From JANLYC01 sp963815445 (GTDB taxonomy: Bacteria; Actinomycetota; Actinomycetes; Propionibacteriales; Nocardioidaceae), in the NCBI GenBank assembly GCA_963815445.1, contig CAWFGV010000004.1:124001-188000 (forward strand): a DNA stretch of 64,000 nt. Direction: 5' to 3'. The position numbers and the translations under genes were made by a program. The notes beneath the pieces were generated by a model that worked only from the letters and a program-made list of their open reading frames with translations, made no database searches and had not been told where the DNA came from. Below are positions 63,766 to 64,000 of the stretch, piece by piece (position 1 is the stretch's first letter; each line of letters opens with the position of its first letter).

Positions 63766-64000
63766 CTCGACCGATAGCGGCACGAGAGACGTCTCGGTCA
63801 TCCCCGGCGCCACGTTGACCTCGAGGAACCACACCACGCCGTCGTCGTCGATGATGAGGTCGGATCTGGACAGGTCGCGCAGCCCCAGGCTTGTGTGCGC
63901 CAGCTCGGCGACGCGCGCGCACTCGGCAACCGCGGCGTCGTCCAGGGTCGCGGGCACCACGAACTCGGTGGCACCCGCCGTATATCGGGCGCTGTAGTCG
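63703..64000 (-). CDS. D-alanine-D-alanine ligase-like ATP-grasp protein, C-terminal part
   Basis: Only about the last 98 residues are in the window; the frame is open to the right edge. The visible ATP-grasp end (LGLRDLSRSDLIIDDDG, WFLEVNVAPGMTETSLVP) carries the metal-binding E-x-N and the substrate loop of D-Ala-D-Ala ligases. Whether it is the housekeeping Ddl or a paralogue cannot be told without the N-terminus. Confidence 0.85.
   Translation of the reverse strand, partial: DYSARYTAGATEFVVPATLDDAAVAECARVAELAHTSLGLRDLSRSDLIIDDDGVVWFLEVNVAPGMTETSLVPLSVESAELDLGRLFVELVEVAVSR

Overview
This 64 kb window is high-GC chromosomal DNA from an actinobacterium. The gene order gyrA-gyrB-dciA-recF-gnd-dnaN-dnaA-rpmH-rnpA-yidD-yidC-jag-rsmG-parA-parB, together with the fhaA-fhaB-pstP-rodA-pbpA-pknA-pknB-crgA block, marks the chromosomal origin region. 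The protein style and gnd lying between recF and dnaN suggest Propionibacteriales (Nocardioidaceae-like). That placement is inference; no search was run.

Layout. (1) 1-6.5 kb: start of a methylcrotonyl-CoA carboxylase beta gene with a divergent TetR regulator and palindromic operator, a sulfotransferase-like protein, a SigB/SigF-type sigma factor, a GAF-ANTAR protein, and an overlapping methyltransferase/DUF2235 pair. (2) 6.6-14.6 kb: two tandem paralogous giant signalling proteins (zinc ribbon, class III nucleotide cyclase, AAA ATPase, TPR-like), each with a predicted leaderless promoter. A small family of palindromic repeats punctuates this stretch. A lipoprotein gene with one apparent frameshift follows. 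(3) 14.7-21.3 kb: a GAF-GGDEF diguanylate cyclase, then a two-component system followed by a translationally coupled redox cassette (short Gly/Ser-rich anchored protein, ApbE flavin transferase, ferric-reductase-like b-haem membrane protein, NuoF-like protein, small ferredoxin). (4) 21.4-26.5 kb: a lipoprotein, then a decayed accessory island with a DUF222/HNH pseudogene carrying three frameshifts, a TetR/isochorismatase-like pair sharing a double operator, and a tyrosine-integrase remnant abutting tRNA-Leu(CAG). (5) 26.8-36.8 kb: the Ser/Thr-kinase, phosphatase and cell-wall-elongation operon and crgA. (6) 36.9-43.3 kb: rhomboid protease, cyclophilin, SURF1, an HIBADH-like dehydrogenase, GNAT and TetR genes, DLW-39, tRNA-Ala and tRNA-Ile. 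(7) 43.3-61.5 kb: DUF3566, gyrase, replication initiation genes, oriC candidates on both sides of dnaA, the ribosome/membrane-insertion cluster and the ParABS system with three parS sites. (8) 61.5-64 kb: a decayed acetyltransferase gene, an ArsR-type regulator with an operator placed inside its promoter spacer, an MFS exporter, and the end of a D-Ala-D-Ala ligase-like gene.

How the genes work together. DnaA, DnaN, RecF and gyrase handle replication and topology at oriC. ParA/ParB and parS segregate the origin. YidC, YidD and RnpA link ribosome production to membrane insertion. The PknA/PknB/PstP/FHA module controls RodA-PbpA elongation and CrgA division. The left third is signalling- and redox-rich accessory DNA. 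The least conventional parts are the tandem cyclase paralogues with their palindromic repeats, and the ApbE/NuoF-like/ferredoxin cassette, which lacks a recognisable FMN-binding acceptor domain. A DnaA-box cluster between crgA and the rhomboid gene, and a recurring TANNNT box 6-7 nt upstream of start codons, are also worth checking.
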